From: Kribbella catacumbae DSM 19601
Lineage (GTDB): Bacteria > Actinomycetota > Actinomycetes > Propionibacteriales > Kribbellaceae
Reading direction: 5' to 3'
Assembly (NCBI RefSeq): GCF_000372465.1
Contig: NZ_AQUZ01000003.1
Span: 62,001-126,000, forward strand
Length of the DNA stretch: 64,000 bases
How positions within the stretch are numbered: position 1 is the first letter of the stretch; the number at the start of each line of letters is the position of its first letter. This document shows, piece by piece, positions 19,449 through 29,751 of this stretch. The notes under the pieces were generated by a model that saw nothing but the letters and a program-made list of their open reading frames with translations, made no database searches and had not been told where the DNA came from. Made by a program: the position numbers and the translations under genes.

Positions 19449-20479
19449 CGGGCGTGCTCGAAGTCGATCGCCGAGTAGGCGCGCAGCTTGGACAGCTGGT
19501 GCTCACTCTCGATGCTGCGGATCGTGCCGCTGCGCGAACGCATCACCAGCGAGTGGGTGCGCGCGATCGAGCTGCGGTACCGGACGCCGCGGAGCAGTTC
19601 GCCGTCGGTGATGCCGGTGGCGACGAAGAAGCAGTCGTCGCCGCTGACCAGATCGTCGGTGGACAGCACCCGGTCGAGGTCGTGGCCGGCGTCGATCGCC
19701 TTCTGCCGTTCCTCGTCGTCCTTCGGCCAGAGCCTGCCCTGGATCATCCCGCCCATGCACTTCATCGCGCAGGCGGCGATGATGCCTTCCGGCGTACCGC
19801 CGATGCCGACCAGCATGTCCAGGCCGGTGTCCGGCCGGGCCGCCTCGACCGCGCCGGCCACGTCGCCGTCGCTGATGAACTTGATCCGCGCGCCGGTCGC
19901 CCGGATCTGCGCGGCCAGGTCGTCGTGCCGGGGCCGGTCGAGCAGGACGACGGTGACGTCGTCGACCGGCGAGCCCTTCGCCTTCGCCACCCGGCGGATG
20001 TTCTCGGCGACCGGCAGCCGGATGTCGACCACGTCGGCGGCCTCGGGACCGACCACGAGCTTTTCCATGTAGAAGACCGCGGACGGGTCGTACATCGTAT
20101 GGCGCGGCGCCACCGCCATCACCGCGATGCCGTTGGCCATTCCCTTGGCCACCAGCGTCGTCCCGTCGACCGGGTCGACCGCGACGTCGCACTCCGGGCC
20201 GTCGCCGGAACCGACCTGCTCGCCGTTGTAGAGCATCGGGGCGTTGTCCTTCTCGCCCTCGCCGATCACCACCACGCCGTTCATCCCGACGGTGCCGATC
20301 AGCGTGCGCATCGCGTTCACGGCCGCGCCGTCGGCGCCGTTCTTGTCGCCCCGGCCGACCCAGCGACCCGCCGCCATCGCGGCCGCCTCGGTGACCCGGA
20401 CCAGCTCCAGGGCCAGGTTGCGGTCGGGGGCGTGCTCGCCGACCTCGAGATGGGCAGGGGGAGTGGTCGGGTCGTTCAT
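19445..20479 (-). CDS. glpX: Class II fructose-1,6-bisphosphatase
   Basis: 344 residues of the GlpX family, the usual actinobacterial gluconeogenic FBPase. Metal-binding motifs are [11 protein letters not shown] and the phosphatase-like DPVDGTTL. Other marks are [16 protein letters not shown] and an [12 protein letters not shown] segment near the C-terminus. ATG 20479 is chosen because homologous sequence starts near MNDPTT; the frame is open beyond it. It is divergent from the DUF4245 gene with 62 bp between. Confidence 0.93.
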   Translation of the reverse strand: MNDPTTPPAHLEVGEHAPDRNLALELVRVTEAAAMAAGRWVGRGDKNGADGAAVNAMRTLIGTVGMNGVVVIGEGEKDNAPMLYNGEQVGSGDGPECDVAVDPVDGTTLVAKGMANGIAVMAVAPRHTMYDPSAVFYMEKLVVGPEAADVVDIRLPVAENIRRVAKAKGSPVDDVTVVLLDRPRHDDLAAQIRATGARIKFISDGDVAGAVEAARPDTGLDMLVGIGGTPEGIIAACAMKCMGGMIQGRLWPKDDEERQKAIDAGHDLDRVLSTDDLVSGDDCFFVATGITDGELLRGVRYRSSIARTHSLVMRSRSGTIRSIESEHQLSKLRAYSAIDFEHAR

Positions 20480-20541
20480 GCCACGGATCGTAGCCAACGA
20501 CCGGTGTGGGGCGACGATCGGTCTCGGGGGACACTGGTGCC

Positions 20542-21159
20542 ATGAGCTCGACAAGTGAGGAGCAGGCGGCGAAGCAGCAGGCGGCCCGTGCGGAACAGGC
20601 CAGGGTGCGCGCCGAGGCCGAGGCCTACCGTGCGCAGAACAAGATCGACCGGGCCAAGGCGCGGACGCTGACCAACATGGTCTGGGCGCTGCTGGCCTGC
20701 TTCATCGTGGTCGCGTTCCTGGCGGTCGTCACCTGGCGGCCGAAGTCGGAGAAGATCCGCGCGGTCGAGTACGCGCCTCAGCTGACCGAGGCCCGGAAGG
20801 TCGCGCCGTGGATCCGCGGACCCGAGCCGATGCCGGCCGGCTGGACCGCGACCAGCGTGCAATTCCGGACGCCGGAGCAAAGCCCGATGACCTGGCACCT
20901 GGGAATAGTCACCGACCAGAAGAAATACGTCGGGCTGGAGCAGTCCAACGTCACCGGCAAGGGATTCCAGTCCGAGGAACTCGGCAAGACCAGCGACGAC
21001 GGTACGTCGACCGTGGCCGGCGTGGTCTGGCAGCGCAAAACCCTGCTGGACCGAGAAGATGAGCATGCGCTCGTTCTGATCGGCTCGGGGGCCACCACGA
21101 TCGTCACCGGGAATGCCGGATATCAGGCGCTTGAAACGTTCGCTGCTACTTTGCGCTGA
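20542..21159 (+). CDS. DUF4245-type membrane-anchored protein
   Basis: 205 residues. A charged Ala/Glu/Gln N-terminal helix is followed by one TM segment ([19 protein letters not shown], residues 48-66). The extracytoplasmic domain ([24 protein letters not shown] to VWQRKTL) matches DUF4245. It sits divergently beside glpX, an arrangement common in actinobacteria; function unknown. Confidence 0.78.
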   Translation: MSSTSEEQAAKQQAARAEQARVRAEAEAYRAQNKIDRAKARTLTNMVWALLACFIVVAFLAVVTWRPKSEKIRAVEYAPQLTEARKVAPWIRGPEPMPAGWTATSVQFRTPEQSPMTWHLGIVTDQKKYVGLEQSNVTGKGFQSEELGKTSDDGTSTVAGVVWQRKTLLDREDEHALVLIGSGATTIVTGNAGYQALETFAATLR

Positions 21160-21180
21160 ATTGTGAATTCCAATCACCCG

Positions 21181-21210
21181 TTGACACGCTGAGCCTGGAT
21201 GGGTTTTTAT
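21181..21210 (+). promoter_or_regulatory. Sigma-70-like promoter of the mocA-like gene
   Basis: A consensus -35 TTGACA (21181-21186) is 17 bp before TTTTTAT (about 21204-21210), a plausible -10. This leaves about 25 bases before the leader ORF ribosome-binding site. Confidence 0.5.
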
Positions 21211-21242
21211 CGTCGGATCGGCCATCGACGAAGGAGCCTGGG

Positions 21243-21272
21243 ATGGAACACATCGACCAGGTCAGGGGTTGA
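21243..21272 (+). CDS. Nine-codon leader ORF (possible translational coupler)
   Basis: ATG GAA CAC ATC GAC CAG GTC AGG GGT TGA (MEHIDQVRG), preceded by AAGGAG at 8-bp spacing. It ends 6 bp before, and in the same frame as, the GTG of the nucleotidyltransferase, which lacks its own good ribosome-binding site. It may be a coupling or regulatory uORF. Alternatively the TGA may be a mutation splitting a longer N-terminus. Confidence 0.4.
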   Translation: MEHIDQVRG

Positions 21273-21278
21273 GCGGCC

Positions 21279-21953
21279 GTGTTCGTCACGGGGTTGGTGC
21301 TGGCCGCTGAGGGATCGCCGCGACTCGGTGTGCCCAAACAGTTGCTCGACTACCAGGGTGAGACCCTGCTCGGTGCCTCATTGGGGACCGCGCGGGACTG
21401 CGGCTTCGACCAGTTGATCGTGACGCTGGGGACCGCGTCCGAGCAGGTCCGCGAGCGCGTCGACCTGGACGGCGCCCGGGTCGTCGATTCGCCGCATGCC
21501 GACACGGGCAGTTCCTCGATCGTGCCGGCCCTGGACGTGGTGGACCGGCGTACGGACGGCATCGTTGTCTTGTTCGGTGATCAACCGGGCGTGACCTCGG
21601 CCACTGTCTGGTCGCTCGTCGCGGAGGTCGCCGGGCCGTCGACGCCGATCGGGGTGAGCCGCTACGACAACGGGCGGGGCAACCCGTGCTGGTTCGGCCG
21701 GGAGCTGTTCGGCGAGCTGCGGCAGCTGCGCAACGACCAGGACATCTGGGGCGTGATCGGGACCGGCCGCCACCCGGTCACCGATGTCGATGCCGTCGGC
21801 AACATTCCGCTCCGGGTCGAGAGCTGGGACGACTACCAGTCGCTGGTCGCCCAGCCCGATGCGCTCGGAGTCGAATCCCCGGTCGTGCCGCCGGCCGCCG
21901 TACCGACCCGCGGCCGGATCGGCCGCCGCAGCCTCCGCCGCCGCCGCGTCTAG
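21279..21953 (+). CDS. MobA/MocA-like nucleotidyltransferase
   Basis: 224 residues with the NTP-transferase-like fold. The N-terminal TGLVLAAEGSPRLGVPKQLL is the nucleotide-binding signature with its conserved lysine, and VVLFGDQPGV carries the metal-binding Asp. MocA-type enzymes transfer CMP or GMP to molybdopterin; no molybdoenzyme gene lies nearby, so the substrate is open. The C-terminal 30 residues are Arg/Pro-rich. GTG start. Confidence 0.78.
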   Translation: MFVTGLVLAAEGSPRLGVPKQLLDYQGETLLGASLGTARDCGFDQLIVTLGTASEQVRERVDLDGARVVDSPHADTGSSSIVPALDVVDRRTDGIVVLFGDQPGVTSATVWSLVAEVAGPSTPIGVSRYDNGRGNPCWFGRELFGELRQLRNDQDIWGVIGTGRHPVTDVDAVGNIPLRVESWDDYQSLVAQPDALGVESPVVPPAAVPTRGRIGRRSLRRRRV

Positions 21954-21961
21954 CCGACGGG

Positions 21962-22282
21962 CTATTCGGCGCCCGCGAGGCGGAGGCCGATGACGCCGGC
22001 GACGATGAGGGCGATGCAGGCGACGCGGGGGAGCGTGAGTGGCTCGCCGAAGAACACGATGCCGAGGGTGACGACTCCGATCGACCCCAGCCCGGTCCAG
22101 ACGGCGTACGCCGTGCCGACTGGAAGCCGGTCCAGGGTCTTCGCCAGCAGCGCGACGGAGATCACGCCGAAGACGAGTACGCCGGCCGTCGGCCAGAACC
22201 GGCTGAACCCGTCACTCGGCTTCAGGCTCAACGCGAACGCGATCTCGAACGCGGCGGCCGCGATCAGTACCAGCCAAGCCAT
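21962..22282 (-). CDS. Small multidrug resistance (SMR) family efflux protein
   Basis: 106 residues, four transmembrane helices, the exact SMR size. The first helix has the conserved charged Glu (AAAAFEIAFALSLK). GTAYAVWTGLGSIGVV and FFGEPLTLPRVACI are the family marks of EmrE/SugE proteins, which exchange protons for cationic drugs. The ATG overlaps the flavodoxin-like stop by one base (TGATG), so both form one operon under the divergent TetR. Confidence 0.9.
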   Translation of the reverse strand: MAWLVLIAAAAFEIAFALSLKPSDGFSRFWPTAGVLVFGVISVALLAKTLDRLPVGTAYAVWTGLGSIGVVTLGIVFFGEPLTLPRVACIALIVAGVIGLRLAGAE

Positions 22283-22881
22283 CAGGCCGCCAGCGAACCG
22301 CGCTGATGGCGCAGGGTCACGGTCGCGACCCGGGCGCCGAGAGCGGCCGCAGTCCGCAGGTCCGTCTCCGGCGGCGCCTTCTCGGCGGACAGGTCGGCGT
22401 CGGACTGCGCCATCGCACCCAGCCAGCTGCCGAGCCGGTTGAGGTCCTCGATGCTCGCGGTCGACTCGGCCCAGCCGGGGTACACGTCGAGGCCGACCCA
22501 GATCATCCCGTGCTGCGCGGCGAAGACGGCCATGTCGACCAGGCTGTTCAGCTTGTCGCCGGACATCGCCTTGGAGTTGGTGAAGCCGGCGGCGATCTTG
22601 TCGCGCCAGCCGAGGTCGGCGGCCCAGACCTTCACGCTGGCCTCGGCGAACGCCTTGAAGACCGCGCTCGGGCTGCCCATGTAGGTCGGCGCGCCGAAGA
22701 TGATCGCGTCGGCGGCGCCCAGCCGCTCCCACACCTCATCGGTCAGCTCGTCCAGCGGTACCAGTTCGGCGACAGCTCCCGGTACTGCGGCCGCGCCCGC
22801 CGCGACGGCCTCGGCCTGCCTCGCGGTGTGGCCGAAGCCGGAGTGATAGGCGACGGCGATCCGGGCAGATGGGTTGCTCAT
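22282..22881 (-). CDS. Flavodoxin/WrbA-like NAD(P)H-dependent FMN oxidoreductase
   Basis: 199 residues. YHSGFGHTARQAEAVAAG is the FMN phosphate-binding loop, and IIFGAPTYMGSPSAVFKAF is the second flavin loop as in WrbA-type quinone reductases. The protein is cytosolic. It is first in a two-gene operon with the SMR pump. Two palindromic operators lie upstream. A role in electrophile or quinone stress is an inference. Confidence 0.87.
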   Translation of the reverse strand: MSNPSARIAVAYHSGFGHTARQAEAVAAGAAAVPGAVAELVPLDELTDEVWERLGAADAIIFGAPTYMGSPSAVFKAFAEASVKVWAADLGWRDKIAAGFTNSKAMSGDKLNSLVDMAVFAAQHGMIWVGLDVYPGWAESTASIEDLNRLGSWLGAMAQSDADLSAEKAPPETDLRTAAALGARVATVTLRHQRGSLAA

Positions 22882-22904
22882 GGTGCTTCCTCCAAGGTCT
22901 TGAG

Positions 22905-22950
22905 CGGACTACAGTCCGTCTTATGAACGACCTTACCGGACTGCAGTCCG
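22905..22950. promoter_or_regulatory. Two TetR operators between flavodoxin and tetR
   Basis: CGGACTACAGTCCG (22905-22918) and CGGACTGCAGTCCG (22937-22950) are near-identical 14-bp palindromes 32 bp apart centre to centre, about three helical turns. They lie in the divergent promoter region and should bind the adjacent TetR protein. Confidence 0.8.
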
Positions 22951-23549
22951 TTTCACAACGAAGCCTGCCGGTGCTGGGGGAACCACGCCCGGAACGCGCC
23001 GACGCGCGCCGGAACCGGCTGAAGGTGCTGGAGGCGGCGGAGCGGCTGTTCGCCGAGCAAGGTGTGAAGAACGTGTCGCTGGACGCGATCGCGGCCGCGG
23101 CGGGTGTGGGCAAGGGCACGGTCTTCCGCCGCTTCGGTGACCGGGCCGGCTTGGCGGTGGCGCTGCTCGACGAGCGCGAGGTGGAACTCCAGGCGAGAAT
23201 CCTGACCGGCCCGCCGCCGCTGGGTCCGGGCGCGCCCGCGCTCGACCGGGTGAACGCCTTCCTGGCGGCGTACGTCGAGCTCCTCGATCGGCACGTCGAG
23301 CTCTTCGTCGACAGCGAGAACGCGTCAGACGGCGCCCGCTATCGAATCGGCTCCTACCGCCTTTGGCACCGCCATATCGCGATGCTGGTCGAAGAGGCGC
23401 GGCCTGATCTGGATGCCGACTACACGGCCCACTTCATCCTGGCGCCGCTTGCGGCCGACCTCCATCAGGCCCTGCGCGCGGAAGGCTTCACCCTCGCCCG
23501 CATGCAGTCGGGCCTGACGGCCGCAGCTACTGCTCTGCTTACTTCGTAG
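22923..23549 (+). CDS. TetR family transcriptional regulator
   Basis: The N-terminal HTH is clear ([45 protein letters not shown]). The rest is an all-helical ligand-binding domain. ATG 22923 would place the second operator inside the coding region. GTG 22971 leaves a normal short N-terminus and both operators upstream, so it may be the true start. It should repress the divergent flavodoxin-SMR operon and itself. The 3' end overlaps xseB by 11 bp. Confidence 0.88.
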   Translation: MNDLTGLQSVSQRSLPVLGEPRPERADARRNRLKVLEAAERLFAEQGVKNVSLDAIAAAAGVGKGTVFRRFGDRAGLAVALLDEREVELQARILTGPPPLGPGAPALDRVNAFLAAYVELLDRHVELFVDSENASDGARYRIGSYRLWHRHIAMLVEEARPDLDADYTAHFILAPLAADLHQALRAEGFTLARMQSGLTAAATALLTS

Positions 23550-23778
23550 TCCCAGGCTTTTCTTCGTGGCTGGCCTGGGCTTCGGCCAGGCGTTGGCGGG
23601 CGCCGTCCAGCCATTGCTGGCAGGTGGTGGCGAGTTCTTCGCCGCGTTCCCACAGGGCGAGGGATTCTTCGAGGGTGGTGCCGCCTGCTTCAAGCTTGCG
23701 GACGACCTCGACGAGCTCCTCGCGAGCCTGTTCGTACGAGATCTCCGGGCAGGCCGCCGGTTCGGCGCTCTTGCTCAC
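23539..23778 (-). CDS. xseB: Exodeoxyribonuclease VII small subunit
   Basis: 79 residues, typical size. The family pattern [37 protein letters not shown] is plain. It forms the helical arms that join XseA in the multi-subunit nuclease that degrades single-stranded DNA. Its start overlaps the xseA stop by 4 bp (ATGA). Confidence 0.94.
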   Translation of the reverse strand: MSKSAEPAACPEISYEQAREELVEVVRKLEAGGTTLEESLALWERGEELATTCQQWLDGARQRLAEAQASHEEKPGTTK

Positions 23779-24989
23779 TTGCTCTCCTTCACTTCTACGT
23801 CGAAGCGGCCGTCGCTGACCCGTGCGTTCAGCACATCACCCGCAGACACCTGACCGACCTCCCGTACCGCGGTCCCGTCGGCCAGCTGGAGCACGGAGTA
23901 CCCGCGGTCGAGCGTCGCCTTGGGGGACAGCGCGCGCACGCTGGCCAGCCGGTGTGCGAGATCGTCTCCGGCGCGATCCAGCCGATGGGTCAGGGTCCGC
24001 CGGCTCCGGTCGACCAGGGCGGCGATCTCGTCCGACCGGCGCTGCAGGTCCGTCGTCGGTGCGGCGAGGGCCGGACGGCTGCGGATCGCTGCGAGCGCAT
24101 GCGTCTCGCGGTCCAGCCAGCCGCGGATCGCGCGCAATCCGCGTTCGCGCAGGAGCCGTACGCCGTCGAGCTCCTCGCGCACGTCCGGGACGATCCGCTT
24201 GGCGGCGTCGGTCGGGGTCGAGGCGCGCAGGTCGGCGACCAGGTCGAGGAGCGGGGAATCGGGCTCATGGCCGATCGCGCTGACGATCGGCGTACGGGCT
24301 TGGGAGACGGCGCGGATCAGGCCTTCGTCGGAGAACGGCAGCAGGTCTTCGAGCGAACCGCCGCCACGCGCGATCACGATCACCTCGACGGCCTCGTCGG
24401 CATCCAGCCGGCGCAGCGCGGTCATCACCTCGCCGGCCGCGGACGGGCCCTGGACCGACGCGTACTCGACCCGGAACGCGACTGCCGGCCAGCGGCGCTT
24501 GGCGTTCTCCAGGACGTCGCGCTCGGCGGCCGAGTCGCGCCCGCAGATCAGCCCGATCGTGTGCGGCAGGAACGGCAACGGCTTCTTGCGGTACGCCGCG
24601 AAGAGTCCTTCGGCGGCGAGTAGTTGCTTGAGGCGCTCGATCCGGGCGAGCAGTTCGCCGATGCCGACGTGCCGGATCTCGCTGACCGCGAGCGCCAGCG
24701 TGCCGCGCTTGGCGAAGAAGTTGGGTTTCGCGTTCACCACGACGCGGGAGCCGTCGGTGACCGGTGGATCCACCGACTCGAAGATCCGCCGGTTGCAGGT
24801 GAAGCGCAGCGAGATGTCCGCGTCGGTGTCGCGCAGGGTGCCGAAGACGGTCGTCATGCCCCGCCCCGCCGAGACGTCCGTCAGCTGCCCCTCGACCCAC
24901 ACGGCGCCGAGCTGGTTGATCCAGCCGGCAATACCGTTCGCAATAGTACGAACGGCCGCAGGCGCATCCGGCGAAGTCTCCAATGCCAC
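23775..24989 (-). CDS. xseA: Exodeoxyribonuclease VII large subunit
   Basis: 404 residues. An OB-fold (tRNA-anti-like) domain covers about 20-115, followed by the catalytic domain with [33 protein letters not shown] and [13 protein letters not shown]. It processively degrades ssDNA as part of DNA repair. The start [10 protein letters not shown] fits homologues. Confidence 0.94.
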   Translation of the reverse strand: MALETSPDAPAAVRTIANGIAGWINQLGAVWVEGQLTDVSAGRGMTTVFGTLRDTDADISLRFTCNRRIFESVDPPVTDGSRVVVNAKPNFFAKRGTLALAVSEIRHVGIGELLARIERLKQLLAAEGLFAAYRKKPLPFLPHTIGLICGRDSAAERDVLENAKRRWPAVAFRVEYASVQGPSAAGEVMTALRRLDADEAVEVIVIARGGGSLEDLLPFSDEGLIRAVSQARTPIVSAIGHEPDSPLLDLVADLRASTPTDAAKRIVPDVREELDGVRLLRERGLRAIRGWLDRETHALAAIRSRPALAAPTTDLQRRSDEIAALVDRSRRTLTHRLDRAGDDLAHRLASVRALSPKATLDRGYSVLQLADGTAVREVGQVSAGDVLNARVSDGRFDVEVKESK

Positions 24990-25174
24990 CCGGCGACTCT
25001 ACGGGCCCACACCGACAATCCCCGGCAGCCCCCAGTATGTTGCGCGCCATCCAGCACCCCGTACCTCCTCTTGGACATCGACGGGCCGAAGCCGCGGGGC
25101 GCCGTACGCAGCGATAAATCCTTTGCGTCAAGGGTGGATGGGCCGCATTCTTGAGGGAGTGAACACCTCCTGGT

Positions 25175-25207
25175 GAGGAGTCGCCCGGATAGGGCGGGCG
25201 ACTCCTC
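25175..25207. terminator. Perfect 12-bp terminator hairpin
   Basis: GAGGAGTCGCCC and GGGCGACTCCTC with a 9-nt loop lie 38 bp beyond the stop of the M14 gene on the minus strand. The remaining gap to xseA (24990-25244) holds nothing else convincing except a small CACCTCCTGGTG palindrome. Confidence 0.7.
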
Positions 25208-25244
25208 AACTCCTTTTGATTGCTGGAGGCAACCAGGATGCCGG

Positions 25245-28200
25245 TTACGGTCCTGACGGCCCGAGCAGGTGGAGCATCGATCGGCGGATCAGGTCGTTGC
25301 GCATCGCCTGGGTGGTGAGTCCCTCGGCGCCGAAGCCGACGAACACCGTGTCCTGGGTGGTCACGCCGGCGCCTTCCTCGAAGGCGGTCTGCGTGCGGAT
25401 CCAATCGTTCGGGTTGGCTGCGGAACCCTCGGCCGGGCCGGACACGGTCCAGCCGCCCAGGTCGGTTTCGAAGGACGTCTCGGTCGAGGTTGCTCCACCG
25501 ATGGTGACCTTGGCGTCATCGAGGAAGACGCCCAGACCCTGTGTGCCCCAGTCACTGACGTAGCTGATCGAGACCTCGACCTGCTTGCCGGCATAGGCCG
25601 TCAGGTCGACGTTCCAGTCCTGCCAGCCGGAGCTGGTGCCGGTGGCGGCATGCCACGCCCCGCTGCTGCCGGTCGGCTCGCAGGCCGCGTTCTGGTAGTG
25701 AGCCAGGTGCGGATGCAGCTGTGCCACCCAGCCGGCCGGGCAGCTCAGGCCGGTGTCCTGCCCCGTATGCCCTCCGGTGTCCGGCAGCGTCGTCCAGTTG
25801 TCCAGGCCGACGGTGTGCGCCTCGACCATGAGGTAGTCCCAGTCGGCCTCTGTGTCGTACGACGCCTTGAAGGAGAGCGAGCCCGACGTCATACCGGTCA
25901 GGTCGATCGTGCGGGTCAGCCGCTTGTAGCTCACGTCCGCCCGTTGGCTGTAGAGGTACCAGTCACCGGTGAACGGCTCGTACGGCGCGCCCCCCGGCCG
26001 CTGCCACTTGAAGGGTGCCGAACTCGCGAACTGCGGGAACTGCGCGGGTGGCAGGAAGCTGGAAGTCAGCAGGAACGCCGCCGTGTGGTTCTGGTTGTTC
26101 GCGGAGTCGCCACCGTTGAGTGTTCCGGCGAACCCGTTGAAGGCGCCGCTGACCCCGGCGATCGGGAACGGCCCGGTGTCGCCGGTACCGCCGTTGTCGA
26201 CGTAGTTGTAGGCCCCGAGCCAGTACTGCTGGAAGTCGTTCAGCAGGGGCAGACAGGGGTAGACCTGCGGAGTCCTGCACTCGGTTTGCGTTTCCTCGAA
26301 CGGGTTGTACCAATAGACCCCGTCCGCGCCGGTGGCGAAGCCGGCGTACTTGCCCGTGTAGAGAAGCTTGCCGCCCTCGTTGAGGTAGTCGCGGACGCTC
26401 AACTCGAGGTCCAGTGCCAGTTCGGCGGCGGTGCCACCCACTTGGCCGACCTCACGGGTGATGATGTCGTCGCCGTGCTCCCAGACCACCGCCCGGTAGT
26501 GCGACAGCACGCCGAGGTGGTGCGGTGCGGTCCTGTTGTTGGCGTCCACGTCGTACACGTCCGAGCTGCGACCGGCGGCAGTGAGCGCGGCGGCGTACTC
26601 GTCGGCGTATTTGGCGGTCGTCACGCCCTGGACCGGGCTGAGACCCGTGACGTCCTCGGCGGCCAGGATCAGCACCGTCCCGCCGATATCGGCAGCGACC
26701 TTGTACGTGAAGTGGTCACTCGCGACCGGGCCCTTGCCTGGCTTGAAGCCGGTGAACCAGACCTCGACGGAGTCACCAGGCCTGGTACGGCGTACCGTCC
26801 CGCGGAACTCGGCGTAGTAGTCGCTGTGCGTATCGCCGTACCGCTCACCGCCGTTCCACTCCGCGACCGTGTCGCTGACGGTGCGGCCACCGTTGATCTT
26901 GTAGTTGATCCGCATGCTCTTCAGCGCCCGCTTCGCGGTGACTGCGACCGGCTGGGTGCGGCCGTGCGAGACCGCGAACGGGTCGATCACCAGGTCGGCG
27001 GCCTGCAGGCCGACCACGGAGACCGGGTCGTCGGGGTCGTGGGCCGACTTCGCGACCGAGAGCGCGAACGGGATGTTCTTCGCGAACTCGGCCTGGATCA
27101 GTTCCTCGTCGTCGGGGAAGTTGAAGCCGCTGACACAATCCTCGGGTAGCCACTCGTCGTTCGGGTCCGAGGCGGACACGACCTGGCAGGTCGTCATCTC
27201 CGGGGTGAATCCGAGGATGCCGTACGCGACCGTGGCGTGGGTGTCGGTGTCGCCGTTGGTGGTGTAGAGCTCCGCCGAGATGTCCGGGTCGTAGCCGGGC
27301 ACCGCCGGGTTCGCGTCGTCGCCGACCATCGCTTCGTAGATGACGTCGTCCGGCGTGGGCGTGCTCACCTGCCAGCCGAGGCCGTACAGCAGCAGTTCGG
27401 CCGCGGAGTGGTAGTTGATGAAGTGCTTGAAGCGGATCTGCCGGAAGAGCCGGTCGAGCGCCTGCGTCTCGGGCTCGGAGTTCGGACCGGTACCGCGGAA
27501 GGTCTGGCTGCTCGGATCGGGTGATGAGCCTTCGTTGTCATAGCCCCACTTGACCGCGAAGTTGCGGTTCGGGTCCACGCCGTCCAGGCCGTCGATGACA
27601 CCGTCGCCGTTGTTGTCCTGCAGGTTCTTGCGCCACAACCGGTTGTTCTCGGTGAAGGTGTAGTCGTAGCCGTCGGGGTTGGCCACCGGCAGGAACCACA
27701 GTTCGGTGGTGTTGACCAGCTTGGTCAGCTCTGCACTAGTGCCGTAGCCGTCCAGGTAGTGATGCATCAGCCGGCGCACCATCTCGGGCGTGATCCACTC
27801 GCGCGCGTGCTGGGCGCCGGCGTACAGCACCGCCGGCCGCGTGCCGTCCGGTAGGTAACGGGCGCTCTTGGTCACCTTGACCGCGTAGATGTTCTGGCCG
27901 TTGACGGACTTGCCGAGGTTGACCAGCTTGGCCAGCCCGGGGTGTGCGCGGGCGGTCGCGATCAGCTCGTCGCGGATGCCACCGGCCTCGCTGTACGAGC
28001 GGTAGACGGTTTGGCCGGCTAGGGCGAGCCGCGCGGCCTCGTCGGAGGCGTCCCGGCCCTTGACCTTCTTGACCCTCAGGTCGACGCCGTCGGCGCGCAG
28101 TTTGTCGGCCTCCAGGTCGGTGATGATCGCCTCGACGCTGACCTTGCCGTTCTTCGCCTCGCCGGTCGAGACGTCTTCGTGGTCAAGGCCGAGCTCCGCC

Positions 28201-28352
28201 AGCTTCTGCAGCTGGTCCGGGGCGAGGTCGCCGACGTACACCTCTAATCCGCCATCACCCCCTTGAGCCGGTCCGGCGGTGGCCGCTGGACCCGCAACCA
28301 GCGCGCCCGCGGCAAGTGCCAGTACTGCCAGGAAAACAGGTGATTTACGCAT
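25245..28352 (-). CDS. Large secreted M14 zinc carboxypeptidase with C-terminal accessory domains
   Basis: 1035 residues, far longer than simple carboxypeptidases. It has a signal peptide (1-27), an inhibitor-like prodomain to about 115, then the M14 domain: His182 and Glu185 in AQHAREW, His315 in INYHSAAE, Arg263 in PNRNF and catalytic Glu385 in GFTPEMTT. Beyond about 460 are beta-rich regions resembling those after immune inhibitor A peptidases, including a MAM-like fold ([24 protein letters not shown]). ATG 28352 gives the signal peptide. It is predicted to be exported and to cleave C-terminal residues from external peptides. Confidence 0.9.
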   Translation of the reverse strand: MRKSPVFLAVLALAAGALVAGPAATAGPAQGGDGGLEVYVGDLAPDQLQKLAELGLDHEDVSTGEAKNGKVSVEAIITDLEADKLRADGVDLRVKKVKGRDASDEAARLALAGQTVYRSYSEAGGIRDELIATARAHPGLAKLVNLGKSVNGQNIYAVKVTKSARYLPDGTRPAVLYAGAQHAREWITPEMVRRLMHHYLDGYGTSAELTKLVNTTELWFLPVANPDGYDYTFTENNRLWRKNLQDNNGDGVIDGLDGVDPNRNFAVKWGYDNEGSSPDPSSQTFRGTGPNSEPETQALDRLFRQIRFKHFINYHSAAELLLYGLGWQVSTPTPDDVIYEAMVGDDANPAVPGYDPDISAELYTTNGDTDTHATVAYGILGFTPEMTTCQVVSASDPNDEWLPEDCVSGFNFPDDEELIQAEFAKNIPFALSVAKSAHDPDDPVSVVGLQAADLVIDPFAVSHGRTQPVAVTAKRALKSMRINYKINGGRTVSDTVAEWNGGERYGDTHSDYYAEFRGTVRRTRPGDSVEVWFTGFKPGKGPVASDHFTYKVAADIGGTVLILAAEDVTGLSPVQGVTTAKYADEYAAALTAAGRSSDVYDVDANNRTAPHHLGVLSHYRAVVWEHGDDIITREVGQVGGTAAELALDLELSVRDYLNEGGKLLYTGKYAGFATGADGVYWYNPFEETQTECRTPQVYPCLPLLNDFQQYWLGAYNYVDNGGTGDTGPFPIAGVSGAFNGFAGTLNGGDSANNQNHTAAFLLTSSFLPPAQFPQFASSAPFKWQRPGGAPYEPFTGDWYLYSQRADVSYKRLTRTIDLTGMTSGSLSFKASYDTEADWDYLMVEAHTVGLDNWTTLPDTGGHTGQDTGLSCPAGWVAQLHPHLAHYQNAACEPTGSSGAWHAATGTSSGWQDWNVDLTAYAGKQVEVSISYVSDWGTQGLGVFLDDAKVTIGGATSTETSFETDLGGWTVSGPAEGSAANPNDWIRTQTAFEEGAGVTTQDTVFVGFGAEGLTTQAMRNDLIRRSMLHLLGPSGP

Positions 28353-28460
28353 GTCGCCCTCCCCGGTCGACGGTGCATCTCTGTGCAGAGTCCAGCGGTC
28401 CGGGCCGGGAGTCAACAGCTCGGTCCGGGCGCGCGTTCTTGTCGCTCTGTGCTACCAGTT

Positions 28461-28477
28461 GATTGCGAAAGGCAATC
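28461..28477. other. Small palindrome in the M14/ispH divergent region
   Basis: GATTGC-GAAAG-GCAATC, a 6-bp perfect repeat between two divergent genes. It could be an operator; no cognate regulator is evident. Confidence 0.3.
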
Positions 28478-28535
28478 GATCGCCGTGATGCTCTTCACCA
28501 AGCCGTTTCCGGGCCGTCAGCAGGTGGCCCGTACG

Positions 28536-29567
28536 ATGGAGACTGTGACTGCCCAGCCTGAGAACACCGGAACGCCGACCGCGCTGAAAACGAAGCGGGT
28601 GCTGCTAGCGGCCCCGCGGGGGTACTGCGCCGGTGTCGACCGGGCCGTGGTGGCGGTCGAGAAGGCGCTCGACCTGTACGGGCCGCCGGTCTACGTGCGC
28701 AAGGAGATCGTGCACAACAAGCACGTCGTCTCGACGCTGCAGGCGCGCGGCGCGATCTTCGTCGACGAGACCGACGAGGTGCCCGAGGGCGAGACGGTGA
28801 TCTTCTCCGCGCACGGCGTGGCCCCGGTGGTGCACCAGGAGGCCGCCGCGCGGCAGCTGAAGACGATCGACGCGACCTGCCCGCTGGTCACCAAGGTGCA
28901 CCACGAGGCCAAGCGATTCGCCGCCGTCGACTTCGACATCCTGCTGATCGGTCACGACGGGCACGAAGAAGTGATCGGTACCAGCGGCGAGGCGCCGGAG
29001 CACGTTCACCTGGTGGACGGCCCGGGCGACGTGCCGAACGTCGTCGTCCGTGACCCGGAGCGAGTGGTCTGGCTGTCCCAGACGACGCTCTCGGTGGACG
29101 AGACGATGGAGACCGTACGCCGGTTGCGCGAGCGGTTCCCGAAGCTGCAGGACCCGCCGAGCGACGACATCTGCTACGCCACCCAGAACCGGCAGACCGC
29201 GGTGAAGAAGATGGCGCCGGACGTCGACCTGATGATCGTGGTCGGCTCCCGCAACTCCTCGAACTCGGTCCGCCTGGTCGAGGTCGCCCTCGAGCACGGC
29301 GCCCAGGCCGGCCACCTGGTCGACTATGCCGCCGAGATCGACGAGTCCTGGCTGGAAGGCGTCGACTCGGTCGGCGTCACCAGCGGCGCCAGCGTGCCCG
29401 AGCTGCTCGTGCGCGATGTGCTCAGCTGGCTCGCCGAGCGCGGGTACGGCGAGGTGCAGGAGGTCACCACGGCGGAGGAGAGCCTGGTGTTCTCGCTGCC
29501 GCGCGAGCTCCGTACCGACCTGAAGGCCGCCGGCATGGCGACCACAGGCACGTCCGACCACGCCTAA
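28536..29567 (+). CDS. ispH: 4-hydroxy-3-methylbut-2-enyl diphosphate reductase
   Basis: 343 residues; last step of the MEP isoprenoid pathway, giving IPP and DMAPP for chains such as the one UppS extends. The three cluster cysteines are in [23 protein letters not shown] and [14 protein letters not shown] 28536 is possible, but TACGAT (28533-28538) is a good -10 box and would make GTG 28545 the first base of a leaderless mRNA. The frame is open upstream without homology. Confidence 0.94.
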   Translation: METVTAQPENTGTPTALKTKRVLLAAPRGYCAGVDRAVVAVEKALDLYGPPVYVRKEIVHNKHVVSTLQARGAIFVDETDEVPEGETVIFSAHGVAPVVHQEAAARQLKTIDATCPLVTKVHHEAKRFAAVDFDILLIGHDGHEEVIGTSGEAPEHVHLVDGPGDVPNVVVRDPERVVWLSQTTLSVDETMETVRRLRERFPKLQDPPSDDICYATQNRQTAVKKMAPDVDLMIVVGSRNSSNSVRLVEVALEHGAQAGHLVDYAAEIDESWLEGVDSVGVTSGASVPELLVRDVLSWLAERGYGEVQEVTTAEESLVFSLPRELRTDLKAAGMATTGTSDHA

Positions 29568-29705
29568 CGGATCACCACCGGCAAGCTCTTCGTGACGGTG
29601 AACGGTCCTTTCGGCCCGCAGTACCGGACGGTGTAGATGAAGGTGAAGGTGCCGGCCGGGTTGTCGTCTCGGTCAGCAGTGCGAGGACCGAGGCGGCACT
29701 GTCTC
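29564..29705 (-). pseudogene. Possible 3' remnant of a secreted beta-sandwich protein
   Basis: The minus strand reads NPAGTFTFIYTVRYCGPKG followed by [13 protein letters not shown] and a stop that overlaps the ispH stop. This looks like real beta-rich protein rather than noise, but there is no start codon and the frame closes upstream. A 16-bp sequence (GTCTCGGTCAGCAGTG) is directly repeated at 29666-29681 and 29701-29716. It is probably a decayed gene end. Confidence 0.35.
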
Positions 29706-29751
29706 GGTCAGCAGTGTGATGACCGGGCAGGGGCGAAAGGTTGAGTCGTGA

